This document shows, in pieces, positions 1 to 7,040 of a stretch of 64,000 nucleotides of DNA (position 1 is its first letter; each line of letters begins with the position of its first letter). The stretch comes from Micromonospora noduli (lineage in GTDB: Bacteria > Actinomycetota > Actinomycetes > Mycobacteriales > Micromonosporaceae). Location of the stretch: positions 83,030-147,029 of the forward strand of contig NZ_PYAK01000013.1 of NCBI RefSeq assembly GCF_003264365.1, read 5' to 3'. Both the position numbers and the translations under genes were made by a program. Below the pieces are notes generated by a model. That model saw nothing but the letters and a program-made list of their open reading frames with translations, searched no databases and had not been told where the DNA came from.

Positions 1-568
1 CGGCGCGTACTACTTCCGGTTGAGCACCCGACCGCTGGATCAGGCGCCGTTCGAGGCGGCCCGGGCGCGGCTCGGCGACGCGGTGCTGCGCCGGCAGGTC
101 GTCGCCGGGGCGTACCGGCTGGTCGACGCGCACCAGGCGTACCCGCACCTGGTCGACGCCCCGGTGGTGCAGCTGGCCGCCTCCGGTGCCGTGCTGCCCG
201 AGGTGCTCGCCGCCGCGGCGGAGTTGGCCGACGAGGGCATCGCCGCGCACGTGGTCGACGTGACCTCGCTGGACCGGCTCTACCGGGCCTGGCAGCGCAC
301 CCTTCGCCAGGGCGTACGGACGGCCACGGTGCCCAGCGTGCCGGGCGCGCTGCGGTCCGCGTTCGCCGATCGGGTGCCGGTGGTGACAGTGCACGACGCC
401 GCGTCGCACGCGATGGCCTGGCTCGGTTCGGCGGTCGGCGCACCGGCGGTGCCGCTCGGCGTGGACGAGTTCGGCCAGTCCGGCAGCGTCGCCGAGCTGT
501 ACGAACTGCACGACCTGCTGCCCGGCAGCATCGTCAACGCCGCCCTGGCCGCCATCGCCCTCCGCTGA
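1..568 (+). CDS. C-terminal part of a transketolase-like / pyruvate dehydrogenase E1-type protein (5' truncated)
   Basis: The reading frame is open from the first complete codon at base 2, so the start lies outside the window and only about the last 188 residues are seen. The segment looks like the C-terminal transketolase/E1 domain of the AceE-like thiamine-diphosphate dehydrogenase family. It begins with YYFRLSTRP, runs through an alternating alpha/beta region (VVQLAASGAVLPEVLAAA), and ends with the VPLGVDEFGQSG stretch before a helical tail. In AceE-type enzymes this domain helps form the dimer and bind cofactor. The ThDP-binding parts are not in view, so substrate cannot be assigned. A GC hairpin follows the stop and separates it from the convergent phosphoesterase gene. 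Confidence 0.7.
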   Translation, partial: GAYYFRLSTRPLDQAPFEAARARLGDAVLRRQVVAGAYRLVDAHQAYPHLVDAPVVQLAASGAVLPEVLAAAAELADEGIAAHVVDVTSLDRLYRAWQRTLRQGVRTATVPSVPGALRSAFADRVPVVTVHDAASHAMAWLGSAVGAPAVPLGVDEFGQSGSVAELYELHDLLPGSIVNAALAAIALR

Positions 569-573
569 CCCGT

Positions 574-614
574 CGCCCGCCCGCCGGTCCGCCGGTCCGC
601 CGGGCTGGCGGGCG
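574..614. terminator. Hairpin between convergent genes
   Basis: Complementary arms CGCCCGCC (574-581) and GGCGGGCG (607-614) lie in the 57-base gap between two genes that end toward each other. There is no T-run, as is common in high-GC actinobacteria. Confidence 0.45.
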
Positions 615-625
615 TCGACGTCGGC

Positions 626-2233
626 TCAGCCCGTCGGCGTGGGCGTGGGCGTGGCGGGGACGCCGCCGCTCGGCGTGGGCGTGGGTGTGGCGGGGACGCC
701 GGCGGCCGGGTTCTCCACCAGGCGTCGTTCCAGGTTGACCTGGGCCTGCCCGGTACCGCCGACGGTGATGGTGTCGTACGCCTGGAGCATCTTCTGCTGG
801 TCGAAGTAGAGCACGCTCATCGACAGCGGGGTGGGCTTCTCACCCTCCAGGCCGCGCAGCCCGGCGCCGCCGGTGGAGCCCTCCACCATCAGCGTGGTGC
901 GCTGCTGCCCGGGCGCCTGCGGCAGCTCGGAGACCTGCCGGGAGTGGGTGTGCCCGGCCAGCACCAGCGGGCAGGTGCCGGCGAGCGGCCCAGCCGACGC
1001 CGGGTCGTGCACGAGCGCGATGTTGACCGGTCGCGGTGAGCTGCGGACCGTCGCGGCGAGCTGGTTGCCGGCCCCGATCACCTGGTCGGCCACCTGCTGG
1101 GTCAACCCGCTGCCGGCCGGGGAGGTGTTCTTGTCCGGGGTGAAGCGCGGGTCGCCGATGCCGGCGATGGTCAGCCCGGCGACCGTCGTGGTCGTGTTGT
1201 TCAACACGATCGCGTTCGGCTGACGGGCCACCGCGGCGGCGGTCTTGCCGGAGTCGTGGTTGCCCCTGATGAAGACGTACGGCTTCTTCAGCAGGCCGAT
1301 CGAGGCGACGAAGGAGGCTTCCGGTTCGCTGCCCCAGTCGGTGATGTCCCCGGTGTCGATCACCACGTCGATGCCGAACTGCTCCACGACCGTCCGGATC
1401 AGCTGCCAGCCGGTCGGGTTGAGGTGCATGTCGGAGACGTGCAGCACCCGGGTGGTGCCCGGGGTCGGCTCCAACAGCGGAAGCGCCGAGACGGTGGTGT
1501 AGAGCTGGCTGACGTTGCCGACCAGGCGCTGCAACTGCTCCGCGTACTTCGTGTAGTCGTTGGCGATCCGGCGGGCGTCACCGACGATGGCCGGCGCGTT
1601 GACCAGCAGCCCCTCGTAGCGCGGTTCCTCGATGGCCTGCGGACGAAGGGTCGCCGCCGCCGTGCCGAGGCTGCTGGCGGTGACCAGCAGCGCCAGCCCA
1701 CCCGCCCAGGCGGTGCGCCGGACGTCGCGGAAGATCAGCCCGGCCAGGATCAACGTGACAAGCACCGACGCGCCGAGGGTACGCAGGCCGAGGCGCATCA
1801 CCCCGGACCGGACGTCCTCCACGGCGCTCTGGCTGGCCCGGCTGATGCTGGCCGGATCATCGATCAGCGCCTCGGTGCGCCCCTGGTCGAGGGCGCCCAG
1901 CCGGACGGTGAGATGCGTCGGCCCGTCGTGGCTGTCGAGCAGCAGCGCACCGAGCGGCGGGATGTCGACGGTGGTGCCGCCGTCCCGGGCGGGGGAGATG
2001 CTGAGATTGGCCCGGAACGGGCCGATGTCGGTGCTCACCTGGCCACCGGCCAGCACCCCGAGCACCGCCCCCGTCAGGGCCACGGCGAGGACGGCGACGA
2101 TCAGCCCGAGGCGGCGCAGCGGGCCGGCCGCGCCGACCCACCAACCCGTCGTCGGGCGCGGCTGATCGTCGCCGGTCACCGGGTCGTCCCGGTCATCGGC
2201 GTCGTCGTGCCCATCGTCGCGTTGCCCGTCCAT
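626..2233 (-). CDS. Membrane-anchored metallophosphoesterase
   Basis: Predicted 535 aa. An acidic cytoplasmic N-terminus is followed by a membrane segment near residues 40-62 and a further hydrophobic pair around 150-195. A C-terminal calcineurin-like phosphoesterase domain comes next. All metal-binding blocks are visible: VSDMHLN (~267), DTGDITD, GNHD (~326) and GHTH (~428), so it should be an active two-metal hydrolase. The substrate is unknown. The end is a low-complexity tail with two copies of GVPATPTPTPxG, encoded by a direct repeat at about 630-702. The ATG at 2233 is preferred because an upstream TTG at 2293 would abut the neighbouring stop without a ribosome site. It lies downstream of the sugar dehydrogenase gene, 60 bases away, and may be co-transcribed with it. 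Confidence 0.85.
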   Translation of the reverse strand: MDGQRDDGHDDADDRDDPVTGDDQPRPTTGWWVGAAGPLRRLGLIVAVLAVALTGAVLGVLAGGQVSTDIGPFRANLSISPARDGGTTVDIPPLGALLLDSHDGPTHLTVRLGALDQGRTEALIDDPASISRASQSAVEDVRSGVMRLGLRTLGASVLVTLILAGLIFRDVRRTAWAGGLALLVTASSLGTAAATLRPQAIEEPRYEGLLVNAPAIVGDARRIANDYTKYAEQLQRLVGNVSQLYTTVSALPLLEPTPGTTRVLHVSDMHLNPTGWQLIRTVVEQFGIDVVIDTGDITDWGSEPEASFVASIGLLKKPYVFIRGNHDSGKTAAAVARQPNAIVLNNTTTTVAGLTIAGIGDPRFTPDKNTSPAGSGLTQQVADQVIGAGNQLAATVRSSPRPVNIALVHDPASAGPLAGTCPLVLAGHTHSRQVSELPQAPGQQRTTLMVEGSTGGAGLRGLEGEKPTPLSMSVLYFDQQKMLQAYDTITVGGTGQAQVNLERRLVENPAAGVPATPTPTPSGGVPATPTPTPTG

Positions 2234-2293
2234 GCTGAAAGTCTGACCTGCCCGTCGGAAGATCTTGGCAAACCTGAACGGATGGTGACGCAA

Positions 2294-3466
2294 TCAGCTG
2301 CGTCCGCCGTCACCACCCGCGAAGACCACCCGCAGGAGCCGGTCATCGTCGCCCGCAGGGTCGCCCCGGCCGTCGTGGTTGGAGGTGCTGACCCAGAGCG
2401 ACCCGTCCGGTGCCGCGGCCACCGCACGCAGCCGACCGTAGCGGTTGGTGAGCAGCTCACTGGGCTGACCGAGCAGGGTGCCGGTGTCGGTCAGCTCCAT
2501 CACCCAGAGGCGCTTGCCGCGCAGACAGCCGGTGACCAGCAGCCGGTCCGTGGCGGCCAGACCGGAGCAGGACGCGTCCGACGTCGCCCACTGCGCGATC
2601 GGGTCGGTGAACCGCTTGTCGCCGGCCTGGCCCTCGACCTCCGGCCACCCGTAGTTGCCGCCCTTGGTGATCTGGTTGATCTCGTCCCAGGTGTTCTGGC
2701 CGAACTCGACGGCGTACATCCGCTTCGCGGCGTCCCAGGCGAGACCCTGGACGTTGCGGTGCCCCAGGGACCACACCGGGGAGTTGGGGTACGGATTGCC
2801 GGCGGCGGGCTTGCCGTCCGGGGTGATCCGGAGGATCTTGCCGCCGAGGCTCTTCACGTCCTGGGAGAGAGGGCGCTGACCGGCGTCGCCTGTGCTGACG
2901 TAGAGCTGCTTGTCCGGGCCGAAGCCCAGCCCACCACCGTTGTGCACATTGGCTTTGGGGATGCCGGTGAGGATCGGGGTGGGCTGCCCGCCGAGTTGCA
3001 GCCGGGCGACCCGGTTGTCCCGCTCGGCGGTGTAGTAGACGAACACCGTCCGGTCCCGGGCGTAGTCGGGGGAGACGGCGATGCCGAGCAGGCCACCCTC
3101 GCCCGCCGCCGCCACGTCGGGGATCGTCTGCACCGGGCGGACCCGCAGCCCGTCCGGCCCGGACTCGGGCCCGACCTGGAGGATCCGGCCGTTGTCCCGC
3201 TCGGTGACCAACGCACCGCCGTCCGGCAGGAAGGCGATCGCCCACGGCACCCGCAGACCCTTGGCGAGCACTGTCGCCACCGCCTGCTGGCCGGCACCGC
3301 CGGGGCTCGCCGACGCGGACGGGGTCGGCAGGTTGGGCGGTTCGCCGGCCGGGTCTGGCTCCGGCTCGCCGAAGCTGCAACCGGCGGTCAACAGCAGCGC
3401 CGCGCAGGACGCCGCGAGGGCCACCCGGAGGCGGTGGATGCGAGGGTACGGGGGACGGGCGTTCAC
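2294..3466 (-). CDS. PQQ-type glucose/sorbosone dehydrogenase lipoprotein
   Basis: Predicted 390 aa. The N-terminus has a basic region, a hydrophobic stretch (LRVALAASCAALLLTAGCS) and a lipobox LTAGC, so it is likely a surface lipoprotein. The rest is a six-bladed propeller of the GSDH family, with typical blocks such as LRVPWAIAFLPDG, GEGGLLGIAVSP, NVHNGGGLGFGPD, GHRNVQGLAWD and NYGWPEVEG. Family members oxidise aldose sugars using PQQ, but many actinobacterial homologues have no proven substrate. The GTG at 3466 is chosen because it puts the signal sequence at the N-terminus; the frame is open further upstream. No PQQ biosynthesis gene is in the window. Confidence 0.85.
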   Translation of the reverse strand: MNARPPYPRIHRLRVALAASCAALLLTAGCSFGEPEPDPAGEPPNLPTPSASASPGGAGQQAVATVLAKGLRVPWAIAFLPDGGALVTERDNGRILQVGPESGPDGLRVRPVQTIPDVAAAGEGGLLGIAVSPDYARDRTVFVYYTAERDNRVARLQLGGQPTPILTGIPKANVHNGGGLGFGPDKQLYVSTGDAGQRPLSQDVKSLGGKILRITPDGKPAAGNPYPNSPVWSLGHRNVQGLAWDAAKRMYAVEFGQNTWDEINQITKGGNYGWPEVEGQAGDKRFTDPIAQWATSDASCSGLAATDRLLVTGCLRGKRLWVMELTDTGTLLGQPSELLTNRYGRLRAVAAAPDGSLWVSTSNHDGRGDPAGDDDRLLRVVFAGGDGGRS

Positions 3467-3559
3467 CCGGCCCAGGGTAGCCCGCCGCGCGACCCGGCCG
3501 GGCCCGTCGAGATGCAACGGGTGCCGATTGACCCGCCCGGATGATCGCCAGTGGACCAC

Positions 3560-5377
3560 TCACCGAGCCCGTACGGCCAGCAGCGCGGTGTCGTCCTCCC
3601 GGTGTCGGATCGAGGCGAGCAGCAGGTCGCACAGGTCGTCGAGGGGCAGCGTGTCGGTGCCGGTCAGCCGACCCACCAGCTCGGTTAACCCCTCGTCGAT
3701 GGAGCGGTCCCGTCGTTCGATCAGCCCATCGGTGTAGAGCAGCAGGGTGTCGCCGGTGGCCAGGATGGTCGACTGACTGCTCCGGGGTGACGGGCGGGCC
3801 AGGCCGAGCAGCGGCTCCGGCGTCGCCTCCAGGGCCTCCACCGCCCCGCCGACCCGGACCACCAGGGCCGGCGGGTGCCCGGCGTTGGACCAGGTCACCT
3901 CGTGCACACCGGCGCGCTGCGGACAGATCCGTACCAGCGTCGCGGTGGCGGCGATCGGCAGCCGCAGGCCACGGATCGCGCCGTCCAGGTTGCTCATCAG
4001 TGACCCGACCGCGTCCGGTCGGCCGAAGGCGTTGCCCCGCACCAGGTTGCGCAGCTGGCCCATGGTCGCCGCCGCCTCGATGTCGTGCCCGGCCACGTCT
4101 CCGATCGCAGCGATCACGTCGCCGTCGGGCTGCACGAAGGCGTCGTACCAGTCACCGCCCACCTCGACCCGGTCGGCCGCCGGCTGGTAGCGGGCCGCCA
4201 ACTCCAGCTCCGCCACCACCGGCAGCCGGGGCAGCATGCTGTGTTGCAGGACCTCTGCCACGTGCCGTTGCTCGCCGTACATCGAGCTGTTGCCGACGGC
4301 CTGGCCGGCCCGACGGCCGATGTCGACAGCGGTGAGCAGGTCCCGGTCGTCGAACTGCTGACGTTGGCCGCCGTTGACGAGGGTGATCGCCCCCAGCACC
4401 GTGCCGCCGACGCCCCGCACCGGCACGCTCAGGTAGGAGGCGATGCCCAGCCGGGCGGCGATCGTCGCCATCTCCGGGTGCGTGGTGCCCCTCGTCACGT
4501 CGGCCAGGGACGCCACGCTGCCGAGCCGGGGCTGGCCGGTCCGCAGGACCGCCCGGACCATCGACTCCGGGCTCAGCCCGGTGCGCAGCAGATCGCCGAA
4601 GCGGTCGACGTCCGCCGCGCGGGCCGGGTCCCGGTGCACCGAGACCACCTCGCGGGGCAGGCCGGTCGGCCCGATCAGGGTGAGCAGGCACCAGTCGGCG
4701 AGCAGCGGCACCATGGTGGCGGCGAGCCGACGCAGCGCGGTTCCCACGTCCAGGGTGCCGGCCAGCGTCTCACTCACCCCGGCCAGCAGTTCCAGCCGCC
4801 CGTGAGCCTGCACCACCCGCCGCCGGGCCTCCTGCGCGCCGTCGAGCGCGATCCGCAGCCGCAGCTCCGACGAGCAGGCGGCGGCCAGGTCGGCCAGGGT
4901 CCGCAGCTGCGCGGCCGTCCAGGCGCGGGGCTTGCTGTCGATGGCGCAGAGCGAACCGAGCACCCGGCCGGAGAGGTCGGTCAGCGGCATCCCGGCGTAC
5001 GCGACCACGCCGAGGTCGTCGATGGCCAGGTTGTCCCGGACGCGGGGGTAGAGCCGGGCGTCCGGCAGCACCATCGGCACCTCGATGTCCACTACGTGCT
5101 GACAGAACGAGTGGCTCAGCGGGGTCTGCCGACGCTCCGACCAGGGCTCCGGCAACCCGACCGCGCCGGGGAAGAACTGCCGGTCGGCGGAGACCAGGGA
5201 GACCAGCGCGACCGGCACGTCCAGCAGGTCACTGACCAGCCGGGCGAACCGGTCCAACGCCTCGTCCGGGGCGGCGTCGAGCCCGGTGTCGGCGAGCGCG
5301 CGCAGCCGCTCCGGGTCGCCGAGCACCGAAGGTGGCGCGATGGGACGCCGGGGCGAGGCGGGGGAGCCGTCGGTCAT
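3560..5377 (-). CDS. GAF-GAF-PP2C (SpoIIE/RsbU-type) serine phosphatase
   Basis: Predicted 605 aa, soluble. Residues ~15-170 form a first GAF domain (ALVSLVSADRQFF, SHSFCQHVV, LGSLCAIDSKPR). A second GAF domain follows at ~190-350, and a C-terminal SpoIIE-type PP2C domain at ~375-600 with VGGDWYDAF, IGDVAGHD, SNAGHPPALV and DTLLLYTDGLIE. The aspartates of GGDWYD, GDVAGHD and YTDG are the expected metal ligands. Such proteins dephosphorylate anti-sigma-factor antagonists in response to signals sensed by the GAF domains. No cognate STAS/anti-sigma pair is adjacent. The ATG at 5377 begins the conserved region; the open frame further upstream overlaps the divergent dehydrogenase and is not coding. 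Confidence 0.88.
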   Translation of the reverse strand: MTDGSPASPRRPIAPPSVLGDPERLRALADTGLDAAPDEALDRFARLVSDLLDVPVALVSLVSADRQFFPGAVGLPEPWSERRQTPLSHSFCQHVVDIEVPMVLPDARLYPRVRDNLAIDDLGVVAYAGMPLTDLSGRVLGSLCAIDSKPRAWTAAQLRTLADLAAACSSELRLRIALDGAQEARRRVVQAHGRLELLAGVSETLAGTLDVGTALRRLAATMVPLLADWCLLTLIGPTGLPREVVSVHRDPARAADVDRFGDLLRTGLSPESMVRAVLRTGQPRLGSVASLADVTRGTTHPEMATIAARLGIASYLSVPVRGVGGTVLGAITLVNGGQRQQFDDRDLLTAVDIGRRAGQAVGNSSMYGEQRHVAEVLQHSMLPRLPVVAELELAARYQPAADRVEVGGDWYDAFVQPDGDVIAAIGDVAGHDIEAAATMGQLRNLVRGNAFGRPDAVGSLMSNLDGAIRGLRLPIAATATLVRICPQRAGVHEVTWSNAGHPPALVVRVGGAVEALEATPEPLLGLARPSPRSSQSTILATGDTLLLYTDGLIERRDRSIDEGLTELVGRLTGTDTLPLDDLCDLLLASIRHREDDTALLAVRAR

Positions 5378-5423
5378 CGTGCACCTGTCTGCCGGGCGGA
5401 GGCGGACGGCCCTCCGACCCTTC

Positions 5424-5451
5424 CTTATACCTCGCGCGGGTCCGGGTTGAA
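5424..5451 (-). promoter_or_regulatory. Candidate promoter of the GAF-SpoIIE phosphatase
   Basis: Reading the minus strand, TTCAAC (5451-5446) and TATAAG (5429-5424) are separated by 16 bases, about 47 bases before the ATG at 5377. Both hexamers are only approximate matches to a housekeeping promoter. Confidence 0.3.
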
Positions 5452-5561
5452 CCTCGGTGTGCTGAGTCTCGCCCGCCCCGGCTCCACGCGCCATCCCCCG
5501 GCACGCCGGTTCACCGCCGTGCCTGCACCGGCAGCGGCGGCGGGGACTATCGTCGGCGGAC

Positions 5562-6488
5562 GTGAAGGTATGGATTCCGCACCAGGCCGGCCTGAACCTC
5601 CTGGGTGATCTGCCCGCGGACGTGACAGTGGAGGTCTTCGAGCACACCGACCGGATGCCGTCCGAGGCGGCCGACGTCCGCTTCTGGGTGCCGCCGTTCC
5701 TGGGTGGCTCGGACGCGACGGCCGTGCTGCGGGAGCTGCCCGACCTGGCCGTGGTGCAGTTGCTCTCCGCCGGGGCGGACGCCTGGGCCGGCCGGACACC
5801 GCCGGCTGTGACGCTCTGCGATGCTCGGGGCGTGCACGACCCGTCCACCGCCGAGTGGGTGGTCACCGCGATCCTCACCCAGCTGCGGGCGTTCCCGGCG
5901 TTCGTCCGCGCGCAGGCCGAGCGGCGCTGGACGTTCGCGGAGAACACCCCGACCGACGAGCTGACCGGTAAGCGGGTGCTCATCATCGGCGCCGGCTCGA
6001 TCGGCGCTGCGGTGCGCGACCGGCTCGCCCCGTTCGACGTCAGCTTCACCCTGGTCGCCAGGACGGCCCGCCCGGAGCAGGGGGTGCACGCCGTCGAGGA
6101 GCTACCCCGACTGCTGCCCGACGCGGACGTGGTGGTGGTGCTGGTGCCGCTCACCGACCAGACCCGTGGCCTGATCGACAAGGCGTTCCTGGCCGCGATG
6201 CCGGACGGGGCGCTGCTGGTCAACGCCGCCCGGGGCCCGGTGGCGCACACCGAGGCGCTCGTCGCCGAGCTGGGCACCGGTCGGATCTCGGCGGCGTTGG
6301 ACGTCACCGACCCCGAGCCGCTGCCCGCTGACTCCCCGCTCTGGGTCATGCCGAACGTGCTGCTCACCCCGCACGTCGGCGGGTCGGTGCGCGGGTTGTT
6401 GCCACGGGCCTACCGGCTGGTGGGCGATCAGGTCCGCCGGTTCGCCGCCGGGCAACCGCTGATCAACACGGTGGTCGACGGCTACTGA
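5562..6488 (+). CDS. D-isomer-specific 2-hydroxyacid dehydrogenase (NAD-binding)
   Basis: Predicted 308 aa, starting at GTG. The nucleotide-binding fold is clear from GAGSIG around residues 145-150. The catalytic triad of this family is also seen: Arg in NAARGPVAH, Glu in DPEPLP and His in LTPHVGG. The N-terminal catalytic half is short and divergent, as in the subfamily often labelled phosphoglycerate or glyoxylate/hydroxypyruvate reductase-like. The true serA lies elsewhere in this window (32135), so this is a paralogue with an unknown 2-oxo acid substrate. Its stop overlaps the stop of the convergent small membrane gene by 7 bases. Confidence 0.85.
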   Translation: MKVWIPHQAGLNLLGDLPADVTVEVFEHTDRMPSEAADVRFWVPPFLGGSDATAVLRELPDLAVVQLLSAGADAWAGRTPPAVTLCDARGVHDPSTAEWVVTAILTQLRAFPAFVRAQAERRWTFAENTPTDELTGKRVLIIGAGSIGAAVRDRLAPFDVSFTLVARTARPEQGVHAVEELPRLLPDADVVVVLVPLTDQTRGLIDKAFLAAMPDGALLVNAARGPVAHTEALVAELGTGRISAALDVTDPEPLPADSPLWVMPNVLLTPHVGGSVRGLLPRAYRLVGDQVRRFAAGQPLINTVVDGY

Positions 6489-6874
6489 CCGGGGGTGTCC
6501 GCCGGAGCGTCCGGCAGCGGCTGGCCGGTCGCCGCGACCAGTTGGGGCAGATCCGCCCCACGGACGGCCGGCAGGACAACCTGGCGGCCGTCGTCGAGCC
6601 GGGCCACCGCGCGCCCGCGCTGGTCGGTGGTCAGCTCGAGGACCTGGTCCCACTCGATCCGACGCTGCCCGACCAGCGCCCGGATGCGCAGCTCCCGCGC
6701 GTCGGCGTCGGTGCCGGCCCGCCAGGCCCACACCGCGACGGCGAGCGGGACGAGCAGCACCGGCAGCAGGTAGTTCCGGGCGTTGGCCAGCGGCAGGGCG
6801 CCGACGAAGGCGATGATCGCGGCCACCAGGATGGCTTGGTTGTACCGGAAGCGGACCGTGTCGGGCTTACTCAC
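6482..6874 (-). CDS. Small two-TM membrane protein with a PH-like domain
   Basis: Predicted 130 aa from GTG 6874. Two adjacent hydrophobic helices (ILVAAIIAFVGALPLAN and LLPVLLVPLAVAVWAW, about residues 15-55) are followed by a soluble ~75-residue module (DARELRIRALVGQRRIEWDQV, then an acidic/Pro-rich end). This matches the layout of actinobacterial membrane proteins with a bacterial PH domain. Their role is unknown. It is transcribed away from the GGDEF/EAL-like gene. Confidence 0.75.
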   Translation of the reverse strand: MSKPDTVRFRYNQAILVAAIIAFVGALPLANARNYLLPVLLVPLAVAVWAWRAGTDADARELRIRALVGQRRIEWDQVLELTTDQRGRAVARLDDGRQVVLPAVRGADLPQLVAATGQPLPDAPADTPGQ

Positions 6875-7040
6875 CCTCCGATGATCCCACTCCGGGTTGT
6901 TTCGGCTCGCGGCGGGCGGTGCCGGCAGCGTGCGGTACGCCGTACAGTGACACAGGTCGTTGTCTCCCCTGAGTGACCGGCAAGTAACCAATTCGGCCGT
7001 CCATCGTTGCCAATCGTGGGTAGCGGACTCGCAACGTCCG

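Noticed and set aside
1256..3544. 762-codon plus-strand frame over the phosphoesterase and sugar dehydrogenase genes
   Set aside because: Low-complexity Arg/Gly/Val composition; both minus-strand genes have conserved catalytic motifs and signal sequences.
5378..6367. N-terminal extension of the GAF-SpoIIE phosphatase
   Set aside because: It overlaps the divergent dehydrogenase and is Ser/Arg-rich. The conserved protein starts at MTDGSPASP (5377).
5562..6488. Second serA gene
   Set aside because: It lacks the intervening and ACT domains and has a different N-terminal half; the real serA is at 32135. Annotated only as a 2-hydroxyacid dehydrogenase.
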